Source: Sialis fuliginosa (Eukaryota > Arthropoda > Insecta > Megaloptera > Sialidae). Taken from it: a stretch of DNA of 64,000 nucleotides. Position 1 is the first letter of the stretch, and every line of letters begins with the position of its first letter. Shown piece after piece: positions 12,680-24,774 of the stretch. A program made the translations under genes and the position numbers. Below the pieces are notes generated by a model that was given only the letters and a program-made list of their open reading frames with translations, was not told the origin of the DNA and did no database searches. Location of the stretch: the NCBI GenBank assembly GCA_961205875.1, contig OY540819.1, positions 1,614,501-1,678,500 on the forward strand. Direction: 5' to 3'.

Positions 12680-12922
12680 TTATGGCGACGACACTTCTCT
12701 ATCCAAAAATTCTTTAACTTTTTCTTTGAGATCAAATCTATTATTCGTGTAGATGTAATGCAGTCTTTTAATGGCACTTATATTGTTTGTATTTAAAAAC
12801 ATTTCTGCAGCAACACCAAATAAAGAATTTTTTATCATACTTTTAAAATCATCAGCATTTTTAGCGTTATTTCCTAAGAAATTTGCCAAAAGTTCAATGT
12901 TTAAATTTTTCTTCTGATCCAT
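12680..12922 (-). CDS. Small hypothetical protein upstream of the FB1 transposase-like frame
   Basis: The frame is 80 residues, starts MDQKKNLNIELL and ends LDREVSSP. It is rich in asparagine, lysine and leucine with a likely helical content, and I recognise no domain. It lies 44 bp upstream of the 279-residue frame on the same strand. The frame of the larger protein is already open where this one ends, so the two overlap in different registers. They could be the two halves of one ancestral N-terminus separated by an indel, two exons, or two genes of the element. The sequence alone does not decide. Confidence 0.35.
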   Translation of the reverse strand: MDQKKNLNIELLANFLGNNAKNADDFKSMIKNSLFGVAAEMFLNTNNISAIKRLHYIYTNNRFDLKEKVKEFLDREVSSP

Positions 12923-13652
12923 TATTCACTTGTTTTAATATTAACACTATAAAATATTAAATTAATACCAAAATGAATGAATTCTAAATAATATTGAAAT
13001 ATTTATGTATATTATCAAAAATCACATAACACACTAAATAAGAAAAAATACTTTACGCATTATTGGCATTATCAACAAATTTCAAATAATTAACATTTTA
13101 AAATCAACAAATCAGATGATGTTTTACATCTTTTCCATTTTGCAAATTTAAATGTATTACAAGTGATCTGATTGGTACTATAGCATTTTGATTATTGCGT
13201 AAATTTATTCTAATTCACTAATAATGATATTATTAAATAATTAAATTAACACTAATATAATATAATATTAATGTACGCTATCAAAAAATCACATAATATA
13301 TACATTTAGAAAATTTTCAAATAATGAAAATTTTAAACGAACGAATCAGATGATGATTTACATCATTTACATCTATTCAATTCTGAAAATTTTCACATAT
13401 TACAAGTGATCTAATTGGTTATAATTTCTACAAGGCGGGAAATTCAAATTTATTTTAAGTATTTTCTGATTTTTGGAAAACTTGAGGTTTGTATTGAAAA
13501 TATAGGTGATCAACATTATCGAGATTTTGTTTTTATACAATCTGATAGAGTTTAATCATTTTTGCTTAAAGGTTGCACAAACAATACTTTAGATAATACA
13601 TAGATATTTGAACATTAAAACACATGATTATAATCTTAAATCGTCCAAAGAT

Positions 13653-16600
13653 ATATATTTCTAATTAAAAATCTGATAGTGCCATTTTGTAAAGCGTGTA
13701 TTTTTACGTATTTAACATAAATCTAGCAAAAATCACGCGACTTTTACAAGAGTTATGCACATTTAGATGAAAAATTATTTTTGTATTTTTTCGGTTTTTT
13801 GATGATAAAAAAAAATCTGTTTTTCTAAACTGAAATGTGAAATGTACAAAAGATGCTGCACATAATTGTCCGTGTTTCCTGTAATTTTCACGATGATAAC
13901 GGTACCCAGTCGCGATATATCGCGATTAAAATGAACGTAAAAATCATTGTTGATTTAAATTTGTCCATAGACAGTAGATATATTAGATAAATTTGGGAGT
14001 CGAAAATTTACTTCCCGTTTTTCAGTATTTCGCTGATTGTGAAATAACCAAAGGACATATCAAAAAAACCCAAAAAATTTATTGATCGGCATTAGATTCA
14101 CTACGGATATTCGTAATTTTAAATTTTGTAACATAATTTACGAGACCGTGAAATCGATCGTCGCTGGCTTATTTATGAAGTGTTCAAATATAGTGTAGCA
14201 CTTTCGCGTCGTTTTCAAAAATACTTGAATTCTAATTAAAAATCTGACTGTGCCATTTTGTAAAGCGTGTATTTTTACGTATTTAACATGAATCCAGCAA
14301 AAATCACGCGACTTTTACAAGAGTTATGCACATTTAGATGAAAAATTATTTTTGTATTTTTTCGGTTTTTTGATGATAAAAAAAAAACTGTTTTTCTAAA
14401 CTGAAATGTGAGATGTACAAGAGATGCTGCACATAATTGTCCGTGTTTCTTGTAATTTTCACGATGATAACGGTACCCAGTCGCGATATATCGCGATTAA
14501 AATGAACGTAAAAGTCATTGTTGATTTAAATTTGTCCATAGACAGTAGATATATTAGATAAATTTGGGAGTCGAAAATTTACTTCCCGTTTTTCAGTATT
14601 TCGCTGATTGTGAAATAACCAAAGGACATATCAAAAAAACCCAAAAAATTTATTGATCGGCATTAGATTCACTACGGATATTCGTAATTTTAAATTTTGT
14701 AACATAATTTACGAGACCGTGAAATCGATCGTCGCTGGCTTATTTATGAAGTGTTCAAATATAGTGTAGCACTTTCGCGTCGTTTTCAAACATACTTGAA
14801 TTCTAATTAAAAATCTGACTGTGCCATTTTGTAAAGCGTGTATTTTTACGTATTTAACATGAATCCAGCAAAAATCACGCGACTTTTACAAGAGTTATGC
14901 ACATTTAGATGAAAAATTATTTTTGTATTTTTTCGGTTTTTTGATGATAAAAAAAAAACTGTTTTTCTAAACTGAAATGTGAGATGTACAAGAGATGCTG
15001 CACATAATTGTCCGTGTTTCTTGTAATTTTCACGATGATAACGGTACCCAGTCGCGATATATCGCGATTAAAATGAACGTAAAAGTCATTGTTGATTTAA
15101 ATTTGTCCATAGACAGTAGATATATTAGATAAATTTGGGAGTCGAAAATTTACTTCCCGTTTTTCAGTATTTCGCTGATTGTGAAATAACCAAAGGACAT
15201 ATCAAAAAAACCCAAAAAATTTATTGATCGGCATTAGATTCACTACGGATATTCGTAATTTTAAATTTTGTAACATAATTTACGAGACCGTGAAATCGAT
15301 CGTCGCTGGCTTATTTATGAAGTGTTCAAATATAGTGTACCACTTTCGCGTCGTTTTCGAACAAACATGAGTTCTAATTAAAAATCTGACTGTGCCATTT
15401 TGTAAAGCGTGTATTTTTACGTATTTAACATGAATCTAGCAAAAATCACGCGACTTTTACAAGAGTTATGCACATTTAGATGAAAAATTATTTTTGTATT
15501 TTTTCGGTTTTTTGATGATAAAAAAAAATCTGTTTTTCTAAACTGAAATGTGAGATGTACAAAAGATGCTGCACATAATTGTCCGTGTTTCCTGTAATTT
15601 TCACGATGATAACGGTACCCAGTCGCGATATATCGCGATTAAAATGAACGTAAAAATCATTGTTGATTTAAATTTGTCCATAGACAGTAGATATATTAGA
15701 TAAATTTGGGAGTCGAAAATTTACTTCCCGTTTTTCAGTATTTCGCTGATTGTGAAATAACCAAAGGACGTATCAAAAAAACCCCAAAAAATTATTGATC
15801 GGCATTAGATTCACAACGTTTATTCGTAATTTTAAATTTTGTAACATAATTTTCGGGACCGTGAAATCGATCGTCGCTGGCTTATTTATGAAGTGTTCAA
15901 ATATAGTGTAGCACTTTCGCGTCGTTTTCGAACAAACATGAGTTCTAATTAAAAATCTGACTGTGCCATTTTGTAAAGCGTGTATTTTTACGTATTTAAC
16001 ATGAATCTAGCAAAAATCACGCGACTTTTACAAGAGTTATGCACATTTAGATGAAAAATTATTTTTGTATTTTTTCGGTTTTTTGATGATAAAAAAAAAT
16101 CTGTTTTTCTAAACTGAAATGTGAGATGTACAAAAGATGCTGCACATAATTGTCCGTGTTTCCTGTAATTTTCACGATGATAACGGTACCCAGTCGCGAT
16201 ATATCGCGATTAAAATGAACGTAAAAGTCATTGTTGATTTAAATTTGTCCATAGACAGTAGATATATTAGATAAATTTGGGAGTCGAAAATTTACTTCCC
16301 GTTTTTCAGTATTTCGCTGATTGTGAAATAACCAAAGGACATATCAAAAAAACCCAAAAAATTTATTGATCGGCATTAGATTCACTACGGATATTCGTAA
16401 TTTTAAATTTTGTAACATAATTTACGAGACCGTGAAATCGATCGTCGCTGGTTTATTTATGAAGTGTTCAAATATAGTGTACCACTTTCGCGTCGTTTTC
16501 GAACAAACATGAGTTCTAATTAAAAATCTGATAGTGCCGTTTTGTAAAGCGTGTATTTTTACGTATTTAACATGAATCTAGCAAAAATCACGCGACTTTT

Positions 16601-19041
16601 ACAAGAGTTATGCACATTTAGATGAAATATTTTTTTTGTATTTTTTTGGTTTTTTGATGATAAAAAAAAATCTGTTTTTCTAAACTGAAATGTGAGATGT
16701 ACAAAAGATGCTGCACATAATTGTCCGTGTTTCCTGTAATTTTCACGATGATAACGGTACCCAGTCGCGATATATCGCGATTAAAATGAACGTAAAAATC
16801 ATTGTTGATTTAAATTTGTCCATAGACAGTAGATATAGTAGATAAATTTGGGAGTCGAAAATTAACTTCCCGTTTTTCAGTATTTCGCTGATTGTGAAAT
16901 AACCAAAGGACATATCAAAAAAACCCAAAAAATTTATTGATCGGCATTAGATTCACTACGGATATTCGTAATTTTAAATTTTGTAACATAATTTTCGGGA
17001 CCGTGAAATCGATCGTCGCTGGCTTATTTATGAAGTGTTCAAATATAGTGTAGCACTTTCGCGTCGTTTTCAAAAATACTTGAATTCTAATTAAAAATCT
17101 GACTGTGCCATTTTGTAAAGCGTGTATTTTTACGTATTTAACATGAATCTAGCAAAAATCACGCGACTTTTACAAGAGTCATGCACATTTAAATGAAAAA
17201 TTATTTTTGTATTTTTTCGGTTTTTTGATGATAAAAAAAAAACTGTTTTTCTAAACTGAAATGTGAGGTGTACAAAAGATGCTGCACATAATTGTCCGTG
17301 TTTCTTGTAATTTTCACGATGATAACGGTATCCAGTCGCGATATATCGCGATTAAAATGAACGTAAAAATCATTGTTGATTTGAATTTGTCCATAGACAG
17401 TAGATATATTAGATAAATTTGGGAGTCGAAAATTTACTTCCCGTTTTTCAGTATTTCGCTGATTGTGAAATAACCAAAGGACATATCAAAAAAACCCAAA
17501 AAATTTATTGATCGGCATTAGATTCACTACGGATATTCGTAATTTTAAATTTTGTAACATAATTTACGAGACCGTGAAATCGATCGTCGCTGGCTTATTT
17601 ATGAAGTGTTCAAATATAGTGTAGCACTTTCGCGTCGTTTTCGAACAAACATTAGTTCTAATTAAAAATCTGATAGTGCCGTTTTGTAAAGCGTGTATTT
17701 TTACGTATTTAACATGAATCTAGCAAAAATCACGCGACTTTTACAAGAGTTATGCACATTTAAATGAAAAATTATTTTTGTATTTTTTCGGTTTTTTGAT
17801 GATAAAAAAAAATCTGTTTTTCTAAACTGAAATGTGAAATGTACAAAAGATGCTGCACATAATTGTCCGTGTTTCCTGTAATTTTCACGATGATAACGGT
17901 ACCCAGTCGCGATATATCGCGATTAAAATGAACGTAAAAGTCATTGTTGATTTAAATTTGTCCATAGACAGTAGATATATTAGATAAATTTGGGAGTCGA
18001 AAATTTACTTCCCGTTTTTCAGTATTTCGCTGATTGTGAAATAACCAAAGGACATATCAAAAAAACCCAAAAAATTTATTGATCGGCATTAGATTCACTA
18101 CGGATATTCGTAATTTTAAATTTTGTAACATAATTTTCGGGACCGTGAAATCGATCGTCGCTGGCTTATTTATGAAGTGTTCAAATATAGTGTACCACTT
18201 TCGCGTCGTTTTCGAACAAACATGAGTTCTAATTAAAAATCTGACTGTGCCATTTTGTAAAGCGTGTATTTTTACGTATTTAACATGAATCTAGCAAAAA
18301 TCACGCGACTTTTACAAGAGTTATACACATTTAGATGAAATATTTTTTTTGTATTTTTTCGGTTTTTTGATGATAAAAAAAAATCTGTTTTTCTAAACTG
18401 AAATGTGAAATGTACAAAAGATGCTGCACATAATTGTCCGTGTTTCCTGTAATTTTCACGATGATAACGGTACCCAGTCGCGATATATCGCGATTAAAAT
18501 GAACGTAAAAGTCATTGTTGATTTAAATTTGTCCATAGACAGTAGATATATTAGATAAATTTGGGAGTCGAAAATTTACTTCCCGTTTTTCAGTATTTCG
18601 CTGATTGTGAAATAACCAAAGGACATATCAAAAAAACCCAAAAAATTTATTGATCGGCATTAGATTCACTACGGATATTCGTAATTTTAAATTTTGTAAC
18701 ATAATTTTCGGGACCGTGAAATCGATCGTCGCTGGCTTATTTATGAAGTGTTCAAATATAGTGTAGCACTTTCGCGTCGTTTTCGAACAAACATTAGTTC
18801 TAATTAAAAATCTGATAGTGCCGTTTTGTAAAGCGTGTATTTTTACGTATTTAACATGAATCTAGCAAAAATCACGCGACTTTTACAAGAGTTATGCACA
18901 TTTAGATGAAATATTTTTTTTGTATTTTTTTGGTTTTTTGATGATAAAAAAAAATCTGTTTTTCTAAACTGAAATGTGAGATGTACAAAAGATGCTGCAC
19001 ATAATTGTCCGTGTTTCCTGTAATTTTCACGATGATAACGG
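13653..19041 (-). repeat. Right-arm array of 571-bp units (9 full plus a partial)
   Basis: The inverse marker GGTACCCAGTCGCGAT recurs at about 13901, 14472, 15043, 15614, 16185, 16757, 17328 and 17899, then near 18470, again every 571 bp. The array opens with the same 250-bp partial unit that ends the left array, so the two arms were cut at the same point. It has four fewer full units than the left arm. Confidence 0.95.
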
Positions 19042-20417
19042 TATTCATTTGAAATGTATCTAATAGTAATCTACTATATATAACGAAGTGCCCTGACTGA
19101 TAATCATTTTTTAGACCATTTCCACTCATCGGAGAACCTTGAAATTTGGTATATACATTCCTTGGGGGTAAAAAATAACAACTAGTGGGCCTTTTTTGAA
19201 AAAGTTCATAAATGGGGTGACAAGGGGCCCCCAATTTTTCAAAAAAAAAGTTAGAATTTTTTTATAATTTTTTCTATATTCCTTGGGTGATATAATGTAA
19301 GGTTCAAATTTCAGATTTAAAAAAAATGAAAAAAAAAGGAAAAAAAAAGTTTTGATGTAAAAAAGTATCAAAACGAAAACCGATATTAGATTTTTTTAAT
19401 TTTTTTTAAATACTTTGGTTAATTGACAACCATGAACCCGTGTCTGATTTTTGAAAAAGATATGTTAAAGAGGAGAAAATAAACAAAATACGTTTACATA
19501 TAATGCGCTTTAAGCATTTACTAAATTAATTGCAAATGTCGTAACTATGGATACATTATATTTTATTGATTATTTTAAAAAAATTTAAATGTCAGTGGCC
19601 ATTTAAAATTTTGAAGTGAACAATAAAATATAACAAAAAAGAAATATAAAGAACATAACGAATGAAAAAAAAATATGCACAACTCTAATGTAATATATAA
19701 TTAAAATTTTCATAAATAAATTTGACAAAAAAATTGAAGACAAACAATTACAGCATTCGGACACAATTCGACCAACATTCGGCGATAGATATGTGTTCCC
19801 GGTACAAATAAAAATTAAGTATATAATGACATTTTTTTAATCTTAAGTCATTGAATTATCAATATTTTTACTTTCATAGGTATAGGTATTTTATTATATT
19901 TATTTGTAATCATAAATATCAGAAGAATTTATATAATTTCAAATTAACATTGTAATTTTAAATGATATTATTTTAATTGTTGTTTGAAACTGTATATCTG
20001 TCATCTTTACCCAATGTACTAACCTAAAATGTACATTTACAAAATTAAAACAAGATGTTGATTTATTGCAAATTGTTACGAAAGCTTCATTCAATTGACA
20101 AGACCTATATTTGATTGTAATTAATTAATTAATTGTACAAAGGGTGTACGAGTATCTACAAGAGCTAATAATGTATTTATATAGACACATTGATGAATTT
20201 TTGAAAGACACGAGCAGAAAAACCAAAAATGAAATTATTTTTAATATTCATAAAATGTTCAAATCATGTAAGTACATGATGTAATACAATACATGTACCA
20301 GAAGTCATAAAATAATTTTTTGTCGTTGTCATATCAGAAACAAATGTCATAATATGTATTTAGTATGCAATATATTTTCATACGACAAGAGTTGAAAACG
20401 CATCGTAAACAAATATA

Positions 20418-20706
20418 CAGGTAATCCTCGACTTATAATTGTCTTTGTCTCTTTCTTACATGCACATATTACATAAATGAAACAAACAGTTCCGGGAATT
20501 TCCCAAAAATGTAATTTATTATTATTTATGTAGATATTTTTGGGAACCCGCAACTGTTTGTTATGTATAGAAAATGCGATTCGCTTCACATCAAGGAAAA
20601 CGTCCAAAGCAAAAATATGTACATATTGTACGTGTTAACTTACAACTTATTCTATTTACGATCGATGTTTAGAAACCTATCTCGGTTGTAAGTCGAGGAA
20701 TACCTG
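20418..20706. mobile_element. 289-bp MITE with CAGGTAATCCTCGACTTA ends
   Basis: CAGGTAATCCTCGACTTATAA at the left pairs with the inverse of GGTTGTAAGTCGAGGAATACCTG at the right, and TA flanks both ends. The termini resemble those of pogo/Tigger-like members of the Tc1-mariner superfamily, which duplicate TA. The minus-strand frame at 20347-20607 crosses its boundary and is not a gene. Confidence 0.7.
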
Positions 20707-21706
20707 TACTACGATATATAACGTATGTCTTATCAGTTTAAGCGTAAAAAATATCAAAGTTAATATTCAATGTTTTTAAATGCTGCGAGAAGTTCAAACA
20801 TGCTTGACTGATTTAAATTTACATTTTTCCTTATTTTATATATTACTTACAAAATAACCAAGACGTTCCATTAAAATTTCAGGATTTGTGAAGTGTTCTG
20901 TCGTAGGAAAAGTTTAGGAAGCACTGTTCTACATCATACTTCAATATCAACCAAATTGAGTTATTGAGGGTAAAAAATATATTGAAAAAACCTCATAGAG
21001 AAACCATATTTAGTTTGTGCAATAAAGTTTTAACAGGTACGATTTTTCTAAAATATCTTAAAATTAATAAAATTAAAATTGATAAAAACCCAGCTCTAAT
21101 GAATAAATAAAAAAGCACTCCGTCACAGCACTATATTATTCCGTCGCGGGAAAGTACCTACCATATAGGCCAGTCAGGATCCACTCAGGGCTAGCTACGT
21201 CACTGGTTACGATACTATATTATTGTTGGTTACGATATTTCATAAAACAGATATCGGTGCTTAGAATACATTGTCTGGAGGAATACGATAAAAGTTTTAA
21301 CAGATTTTTTAGCGGAAAAGAGAATTTTGTCGCTTATATATGAGATTTTTAGAATCGATAACTCAATTTCGCAAAAAGTGTATCTTACGATACTTTGCCT
21401 TGGAGGGGACGATATAGAAATAATTTAACCAGGTATGTTATAATTTAGGTATATAAAAACATAGTACCTAGCCATGGAATACGGAATTTTATAATTTACG
21501 GTTTCAATATTTTATTTTATTAATTTAGGTTACTATGATTATGTCTCTTTAAAATATTTTGTCGAACAATTAAATGATTTTTGACACATATTAACAATTA
21601 AATATTTTGAAATGCCTATATTGATTGAAAATTTAAATATGAAGAAACATTTCACTTCTATGAAAGGTAAAATATCGAAATTAATTATTAGGTTTGGTGT
21701 AAATTT

Positions 21707-21779
21707 TTCGAAACACAATTTTTCGAATCACAATTTTTCAAATCAAAATTCTTCGAATGAACAATTTTTCGAAAAATTT
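21707..21779. repeat. Short AT-rich minisatellite
   Basis: Roughly 14-bp imperfect repeats built on CACAATTTTTCGAAT lie inside the Helitron. Confidence 0.65.
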
Positions 21780-21850
21780 AAGTTTTATTGTTCAAATTTT
21801 AATTAGTTAATAAAATATTAAGTAAAGTAATATTTGGACATTTTACGATA

Positions 21851-22804
21851 TCCATACTAATATTATAAATGCGAAAGTGTGTTTGTCTGTCTGTTTTCTG
21901 TTTGTTACCTTTTCACGGCTAAACCGCTTTACCGATTTTGATGAAATTTGGCAGTGAGATAGCTTGCATCCCGAGGACGGACATAGGCTATTTCGTATCT
22001 TAAAAATTCAACCCCTAAGAAATTGCAAGGGGGTAGAAATTTTTTAATTTTTTTTAGTAATTATTATTTTACCCCCCGATACATATGAAGGGTTGTAAGT
22101 GGTTTTATTCGATCCGGCGGGAAAAATACCACGGGGGCGTAGGTTTTAGGGGGCAAAACAACCCTCTATCTCGCATAGGAGCCGAGATATTTACGATTTT
22201 GTATAATGAAAGAAAACTAAAAATAAGAAAAATTTAATATTTTACCCCCTGTCACATATGAAGAGTTGTAATTGATTACATTCGATCTGGCGGGCAAAAA
22301 TACTACGGAAGAGGGATTATTAGGGGGACAAAACAACCCCTTATCTTACATAGGAGTCGCGACTTATATTATAAATGCGAAAGTGTATCTCTCAGTCTGT
22401 CTATTTGTTACCTGTTCACGACTAAACTGCTTTACCGATTTTGATGAAATTTGGCAGTGAGATGGCTTACATCCCAAGGACGGATTAAGGCTATTTCATA
22501 TCTCGAAAATTCAACCCCTAAGGAATTGCAAGGGGGAGGAAAATTTTAATTTTTTTTTAGTAATTAATATTTTACCCGTTACATATGAAGGGTTGTAAGT
22601 GGTTTTATTCGATCCAGCGGGAAAAATACCACGGGGGTGGGGGTTTTAGGGCGGAAAAACCCCTCTATCTCGCATAGGAGCCGACACATTTACGATTTTG
22701 TATAATTAAAGAAAACTAAAAATAAGATAAATTTAATATTTTACCCCCTGTCACATATGAAGGGTTTCGAAATCCACGCGAGCGAAGTCGCGGGTAGCAG
22801 CTAG
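21851..22804 (+). mobile_element. Helitron segment related to the 39381-41895 repeat
   Basis: It starts TCCATACTAATATTATAAATG and carries about 1.9 copies of the roughly 500-bp unit seen in the 39.4-41.9 kb array, including GATGAAATTTGGCAGTGAGAT. It ends with the CTAG terminus. The 5' start and CTAG end match a widespread insect Helitron group. It may be an inner Helitron nested in the first, or the 3' part of a single read-through element. Confidence 0.7.
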
Positions 22805-23735
22805 TTGTGTATAAACCCTATACGCCATAAATCAAACGCTTTGAATGTTCCGTCATTCTGCGCTTGCGCATTATGGACTTTATTTTTCTCCTCATGGAAA
22901 ATTGTTTTTTTAATAATTTCGTAAAATCTGTTGTTCTAAACATAAAAACAAGTCCTAGATGAGATTGACTATTTCTTTATTGATGTACTGCTGTAATTGA
23001 GAATTGTAAAAGTTCTTTATTTGGCTACATTTACGTGATTTATCAAACGGCTCGTCTGACGAATATATTGAATTTTCTTAAATGCTGCAAACTCTAATAT
23101 ATTCCTTTTCGTTACTGTGAGTCGGTATAGTAATTTCGTATTGTTTTAATTGCTAGTTTTTAAATGATTATTAATTAAAGTCATCGAAATTACACTAGTG
23201 TCTAAAAAATGAGATATATCTTAAAATGCGTTGTTCTAATCAATAAACGCTTATTTTTCTCAAAGACTCCAGTGTCTTGTTAACAATGTGTACAAGTTTC
23301 AACAATATCACGGTTGTGTTGTCCAAGTTACGGAGGATTTTATTTTTCATTACGGGTACGGGCGGTTCGATTTTAGTCATTATTTCGTAATATTTGTCTT
23401 ACTGTGTGTAATTTACAATTGAATAATTAATATAATTAATCGTATAACACATTAGCGAGTATATTTAGATAATAAACGATCTTATTTACTTAAAATACCT
23501 ATATCTTCACGAAATTTTATTTTCGTTCAAAAGTGAGGTTATGGTAGATAAAGATGTCAAATCGTTAATTTTTACAATATATTTGTCAAGATAATTGCTT
23601 AATTATGGTAATAACGTTAATTAACAGTGTTTATATAGTCTCATTTACGTTTAATTAATGATTTACATTTTTAACATTTTTTATTTTAGGTTGGTACCAC
23701 TACCGTTGCTGTACCGTCGCTATCTTTGCATACCT

Positions 23736-23744
23736 CCATTTAGT
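23736..23744. repeat. Right 9-bp target-site duplication of FB1
   Basis: CCATTTAGT is identical to 1768-1776. About 80 bp later (23807) a duplicated 17-bp fragment of the FB terminus leads into FB2. Confidence 0.9.
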
Positions 23745-24774
23745 TATGTTTGTGTTAACTGCCAATCTTGGGTCTTCTTCTATTTTTTTTGTTTGTCTTT
23801 TTAGAAAGGTATGCAAAGTTAGCAGGTATGCAAAGTTAGCGACGATGCAGCAACGGTAGTGGTACCAACCTAAAATAAAAAAATGATAAAAATGTAAATC
23901 ATTAATTAAACGTAAATGAGACAATGTAAGCACTGTTAATTAACGTTATTATAATAATTAAGCAATTATCTAGCCAAATACATGGTAAACATTAACGGTT
24001 TGACATCTTTATCTACCATAACCTCACTTTTTGCCGAAAATAAAATTTCGTGAAAATATAGGTATTTTAAGTAAATAAGATCGTTTATTGTCTAAATATA
24101 CTCGCTTATGTGTTATACGATTAATTATATTAATTATTCAATTGTAAATTACACACAGTAAGACAAATATTACGAAATAATGACTGAAATCGAACCACCC
24201 ATACCCGTAAGGAAAAATAAAATCCTCCGTACAAGTTACGGAGGATTTTATTTGAACAATACAACCGTGATATTGTTTAAACTTGTACACATTGTTAACA
24301 AGACAATGGAGACTCTGAAAAAAATAAGGGTTTTTCGGTATGACCTCCTCATTTTAAGATACATCTCATTTTTTAGACACTAGTGTAATTTCGATGACTT
24401 TAATTAACAATCATTTAAAAACTAGTAAATAAAACAATACGAAATTATTACACCGAGTCAAAGTAACGAAAAGGAATATATTAGAGTTTGCAGCATTTAA
24501 GAAAAATGAATATATTCTTCAAACGAGCCGATTTATAAATCACGTAAATGCAGCCAAATTAAAAACTTTTACAAATCACAATTACAGCAGTACATCCATA
24601 AAGAAATAGTAAATCACATCTGGTATATGTTTTTATGAGATGAGCCACCGATTTTCCGAAATTAATAAAAAAACAATTTCCTTAAAAAAATAATAATGTC
24701 CGTACTGCGCATGCGCAGAGTGACGGATCATTCAAAGCGTTTGATTTAAGGCGTACAGGATTTATACATACATA

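Larger units (their letters stand above)
10403..13652. other. FB1 core region
   Basis: Inverted homology between the arms continues inside the arrays: 10420-10670 pairs with about 13405-13640. The middle holds the two minus-strand reading frames at 11796-12922. The stretch 10680-11500 shows no gene that I recognise. AATAAA-like signals near 11510 on the minus strand could serve as a polyadenylation signal for the transposase-like gene. A short frame at 10723-10920 has no recognisable motif. Confidence 0.6.
19070..22804 (+). mobile_element. Helitron-type insertion in the right arm of FB1
   Basis: The insert begins with TC (TCTACTATATATAACG) after A and ends in a GC-rich hairpin (CGCGAGCGAAGTCGCG) followed closely by CTAG before T. 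These are the hallmarks of Helitron ends inserted between A and T. Removing it joins AGTAA to TTGTGTATAAACC, which is the inverse of the uninterrupted left arm around 2694-2720, so the boundaries are exact. There is no Rep/helicase frame, so it is non-autonomous. A second Helitron-like 5' start lies inside it at 21851, which makes it composite. A TA-flanked MITE sits at 20418-20706. Confidence 0.8.
1777..23735. mobile_element. Giant Foldback-type transposon FB1 with tandem-repeat arms
   Basis: The ends AGGTATGCAAAGATAG and CTATCTTTGCATACCT are perfect inverted copies flanked by a perfect 9-bp duplication. Each arm has an outer part of about 930 bp that I cannot tell apart between left and right. 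Inside it lies an array of 571-bp units, then an inner inverted segment reaching to about 10670 on the left and from about 13405 on the right. The core between them carries a minus-strand transposase-like gene. Total length is 21,959 bp, of which 3,735 bp is a later Helitron in the right arm. Long inverted repeats built of subrepeats, a 9-bp duplication and a Mutator-like protein match the Foldback/Phantom group of Mutator-like elements. The family is inferred from architecture; no intact catalytic domain is present. The near-identical outer arms suggest a recent insertion or ongoing conversion between arms. Confidence 0.85.

Noticed and set aside
19126-19371. Frames at 18902-19234 and 19126-19371 on the minus strand
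   Set aside because: They cross the FB1/Helitron junction or lie in poly-A/T-rich Helitron sequence, and have no motif.
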